Assembly: GCA_031761405.1 (NCBI GenBank)
Contig: JASEVX010000007.1
Location: 25,384,859 to 25,448,858, forward strand
Direction of reading: 5' to 3'
Source: Serripes groenlandicus
Lineage: Eukaryota; Mollusca; Bivalvia; Cardiida; Cardiidae
DNA length: 64,000 nt
The notes beneath the pieces are model-generated. The model did no database searches. It saw only the letters and a program-made list of their open reading frames with translations, and had not been told where the DNA came from. The translations under genes and the position numbers were made by a program. Positions 60,769 through 64,000 of this stretch are shown piece by piece. Position 1 is the stretch's first letter. Each line of letters opens with the position of its first letter.

Positions 60769-60882
60769 TGCTTTTGATTACAGTAGTTGCATATATACAG
60801 AACTATCACTGAATGATTAACCCTTTCACGCAGACAGTAAATCTGTAGCAGATGACATGGAGACAAAAAATGGTTTATACTA

Positions 60883-61103
60883 TTAACCCTTTCACGCTTT
60901 CTGATGCCTCTGCAGCAGACGACTTTTTGAAAACATAGTTACAAAATAAGAAATTGTTCAAGACAAGTAATTTCTCCTTTTGCCACAATGTTTTCTACTT
61001 TTAGTCATAGGTTATCCATTCAATTATAGAGATTTTCTTATTTTTTGACAAAATATGTTCAAGGTCGTCTGCTGCAAAATTGCCATATGAGGGAAAGGGT
61101 TAA
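60883..61103 (+). mobile_element. TTAA MITE, left arm shortened
   Basis: TTAA lies at 60883-60886 and 61100-61103. Left of it (60818-60882) is the stub of another copy. Confidence 0.78.
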
Positions 61104-61336
61104 CTAAAGTTTTATTATAGAATAACACTGATAACATGGTAGAAATTGGAAACATTGCTCATTATGATTAATTTCTCCTTTTGCCACAATGTTTTAAAAA
61201 TTCATCTTTTGCAGAGGCCTCAGAAAGTTTCTGTATCCGGGGAACGGTTAGAACTTCTGACATCTTTAACATTTTCCCATATACAACAAATCTAAACCAG
61301 ATGAGTTTGAAAACATTTAGGCAACAATATTTAAAA

Positions 61337-61528
61337 CTAGAATGGAGTGCTCCGCGGAGCATGTGTGTCACCTGCACCTGCTCATTGAAAGTGTGACGAA
61401 AAAGTATGACAGACAGACAGACAAACGGAAGGACGGACAGATGCCGGACATAAAAAAAAGTAATCCCTAAGTGCCTACCATGCTATGCAGGGGCCTACCA
61501 TGCTATGCAGGGTGACACAAAAATTGTT
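61337..61528 (+). repeat. short element with GTGCTCCGCGGAGCA hairpin
   Basis: The 5' hairpin is followed by TGTGTCACCTGC. The 3' end GCAGGGTGACACAAAAA carries the inverted box. The interior is a GACA run. The 5' end recurs at 33075. Confidence 0.75.
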
Positions 61529-61577
61529 TATTAAGGTATTACTATTGAATAGATTTGAAAATGTTGTGGCAAAAGTA

Positions 61578-63665
61578 ACAAGAGCGCCATGAGGCCCTGG
61601 AATCGCTCACCTGAGAATGGGCTATTTAAGACATAACTCTTTCAGCGCCAATGGCAATATCATCAAGACAAACTTTCTGACAAAATTTCGAGCTGCTCAA
61701 GTCAAAAATGCAATCTCTATAGTGTAAACTAGATTATTATACAATTTGGCCTAGTGACTTAGTTGTTGACCTGACCTGACCCATATTCGAACTAACCCTA
61801 AATATCATCAAGACAAATATTCTGACAAAGTTTCAACATGCTCAAGCCAAACATGTGGCTTCCAGAGTGTTAACAAGATTTCCCTTAAATTTGGCCTAGT
61901 GACCTAGTTTTTGACATGACATGACCCATATTCGAACTTGGCCTAGATATCAGGACTCTGGAAATTTTGAAATCTCAATCGGTCCAGAATATTTTTCACC
62001 CCCCCCCCGTTATTTTTTTTTACATTGAAACTCTTTTAAAAACAAATATACACGAATTTCATGTTTATTTCAGGTTACCTTGCATAGATGGTTGCATAAC
62101 AGTGTCATCGCTCGTTAATGTCAATGTAGAAGTACTTTACAAATCATAATTTTCCAAAATTTGCAGACGAACATAACCGCGCATGTTTCTTTACAATGTG
62201 TGTTTACATTGCTCGTTCGTACTTAAGATTGTTCGACCCGCACGTACTAGAAAATTATTGGTTTCGCACAGAAGATATATTTTTCTTATCTGTACGGTTA
62301 ACTTTGTTTTGTCTACATAAAAATAAAACATTCACTACAAAAAAGGTCTTTGTTGTTTTGGAAATTACCATGACTGAAATAATTAGGGAAAGCCATTTTT
62401 TAGGTAAGTACATTTACCCAGCGGAGTAATTATGAACCGGTATGACCCGGTTCTCTTTGTCAACATAATTAGCGTTGCCAAGCCGGTCATTTGACTTTTT
62501 GAACATCGCAAGTAAATTTCGTTGAGCCCTTTCACTAATGTATCGAAGGACAAATTAAATGAAATGAAGTTAAAACTTCTGCCTCATAAAATATACAGTG
62601 ACAAATTTATTTTAACGACACATTTCGTAAATATCCCTTTTTCCATGCCATCTTGAAAGGGGGTTACAAAGGTCACGTGACCTATGGAAATTCCCTAATA
62701 ACCCCAACAGCCAATCAGATGCATGAAATTATTACCGCATGCTTTTTATGGGATTTTCTCGGGTAATTCCGTCATCCATTCATCATCGAGGTGTTCCGAT
62801 TGGCATTATCTATCAGTTTACACAGGGACCGTGTATATATTGTCCCTGGTTTACACGATTGTCAAAGTTAATTGGATCGATAATCCTGTTTACGTCACGG
62901 TAAGTGACTATCTCGAAGGTGTACAGATGACTCTGTTTACAAAGTGACCTGTAGCGGAGGTGTTATATACTTAGCTTTATAGAAATTCCTGGACCGATTT
63001 TATATTAGTTTTAATTTATAAAAATTCCTGGACCGATTTAGTTACTAGTTTTAAGATTGAAATAGGTCCGCCGAGTTCAAAATCGGTTTAAACCGGCAAT
63101 TTATCGGTTTTTCGTAGCCCTGCTAGATATCACCAGGAAAAACTTTCTGATAAAGTTTCAACATGCTCAAGTTTAAAATGTGGCTTCCAGAGTGTTAACA
63201 AGATTTTTCTTAAATTTGGCCTAGTGACCTAGTTTTTGACCGGACATGACGCATATTCGAACTTGGCCTAGATATAATCAAGACAAACTTTCTTACAAAG
63301 TTTCAACATGCTGTTTAATGCAAGTTTAAAATGTGACTTCCAGAGTGTCAACAAGATTTTCCTTCAATTTGGCCTCGTGACCCAACATGACCTATATTCG
63401 AACTTGGTCTAGATATCACTAAGACAAACATTCTGACAAAGTTTCAACATGCTCAAGCCAAAAATGCGGCTTCAAGAGTGTTAACAAGATTATCCTTAAT
63501 ATAGAGATATATGTTCTGATAAAATTTCATGAAGATTGGATGCAAAATGTTGCCACTTGAGTGTTAACAAGCAAATGTTGACGACAGACGATGGACGACG
63601 AACGACGGACAAAAGGCGATCACAAAAACTCACCTTGAGCACTTTGTGCTCTGGTGAGCTAAAAA
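61578..63665 (+). repeat. ACAAGAG-type element, interrupted by a hAT-like insertion
   Basis: The 5' end has GCGCCATGAGGCCC and GCTCACCTGA. The 3' end is GAGCACTTTGTGCTCTGGTG, then AGCTAAAAA. Core units (ttctgacaaagtttcaacatg, cttggcctagatat) occur on both sides of 61951-63122. Confidence 0.8.
61951..63122. mobile_element. hAT-like non-autonomous transposon, 1172 bp
   Basis: The ends are CAGGACTCTGG and the reverse complement of CAGGGCTACGA. It is flanked by an exact 8-bp direct repeat CTAGATAT (61943-61950 and 63123-63130), as expected for hAT. A sister unit near 63265 preserves the uninterrupted phrase. Open frames inside (up to 77 codons) show no transposase domain. Confidence 0.85.
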
Positions 63666-64000
63666 TCTATGTAAAATTTAAATGGAATTTACCAAGTGGT
63701 ACAGGAGGAGATCTGATGTCAATTAAATAATTAATGATGAATGACAGTCAGATGACAATTAGACAACAAACAGTGAGTGATGTGTGAGGGTTCAAGGCTG
63801 AAATTTAGCACTATTTATTTTGTTTGTGCATTTCTAAAAGAGATTCAAAAAGTAACATTCCCATGAAGATTGGCTTTAATTGACCAAGCCAAGCATTTTA
63901 GGTGGAAAAAAGTCATTAGAAGAAACAAGAGAATATAAGAAATTATTGTCCCATGACAAAATTAATACATAAGGCTATGTAAATGGTTAAAATAGCTATT
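63666..64000. other. intron sequence at window edge, nothing recognised
   Basis: No repeat or exon could be supported. A short AG-to-GT interval on the minus strand near 63690-63716 was considered and not accepted. Confidence 0.3.

Noticed and set aside
63685..63720. Possible further upstream exon between an AG and a GT
   Set aside because: It is only about 20 nt, its phase cannot be tested, and it lacks the FAS1 start expected before exon 1.

Overview
The window is nuclear DNA of an invertebrate animal, most likely a bivalve mollusc. The genes are split by GT-AG introns, there is no operon structure, the DNA is AT-rich, and the intervening sequence is packed with short non-autonomous transposons. 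The bivalve assignment is an inference from the style of the dispersed repeats and from the gene type; no species is claimed.

One host gene dominates. On the minus strand, 16 exons between 59440 and 10377 join without a single frame conflict into 2139 nt (712 codons plus stop). They encode the C-terminal part of a stabilin-like type I membrane receptor. In order it has one FAS1 domain lacking its N-terminus (exons at 59286-53377), a complete FAS1 domain (49457-43986), a cysteine-rich/EGF cluster (44114-27006), a last FAS1 domain (27125-11732), one transmembrane helix and a short tail carrying an NPLF motif. Exon numbers count from the right edge; the 5' part of the gene lies beyond 64000. No Link domain lies between the EGF cluster and the last FAS1 domain, where vertebrate stabilins have one.

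The introns hold most of the rest. (1) About twenty clear copies, and many worn ones, of a roughly 230-bp palindromic element bounded by TTAA (piggyBac-like MITE). (2) Several families of elements that start ACAAGAG plus a hairpin and end with a second hairpin, often with a TTCG loop. An 8-12 nt box after the first hairpin is the reverse complement of the box at the other end, and the box differs by family. Most have tandem-repeat cores. (3) A 435-bp miniature LTR retrotransposon (54951-55385) with a tRNA-Leu primer site. (4) A Mutator-like element (about 56951-58744) with an internally deleted FLYWCH transposase. (5) Two hAT-type elements (25005-26480 with a dead transposase; 61951-63122 with an 8-bp target duplication). 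(6) Foldback palindromes at 34937-35093 and 57243-57336.

The most unusual signal is in the host gene. The introns before exon 4 and exon 6 each end in a long minisatellite (about 70 units of 45 bp; about 17 units of 58-66 bp). Each unit is a copy of the 3' splice site plus the start of that exon, so the real exon start is the last unit of its own array. In the exon reading frame the checked copies lead to stop codons.

From 1 to 10130 (downstream of the gene) no host gene was recognised, only repeats and unassigned sequence.
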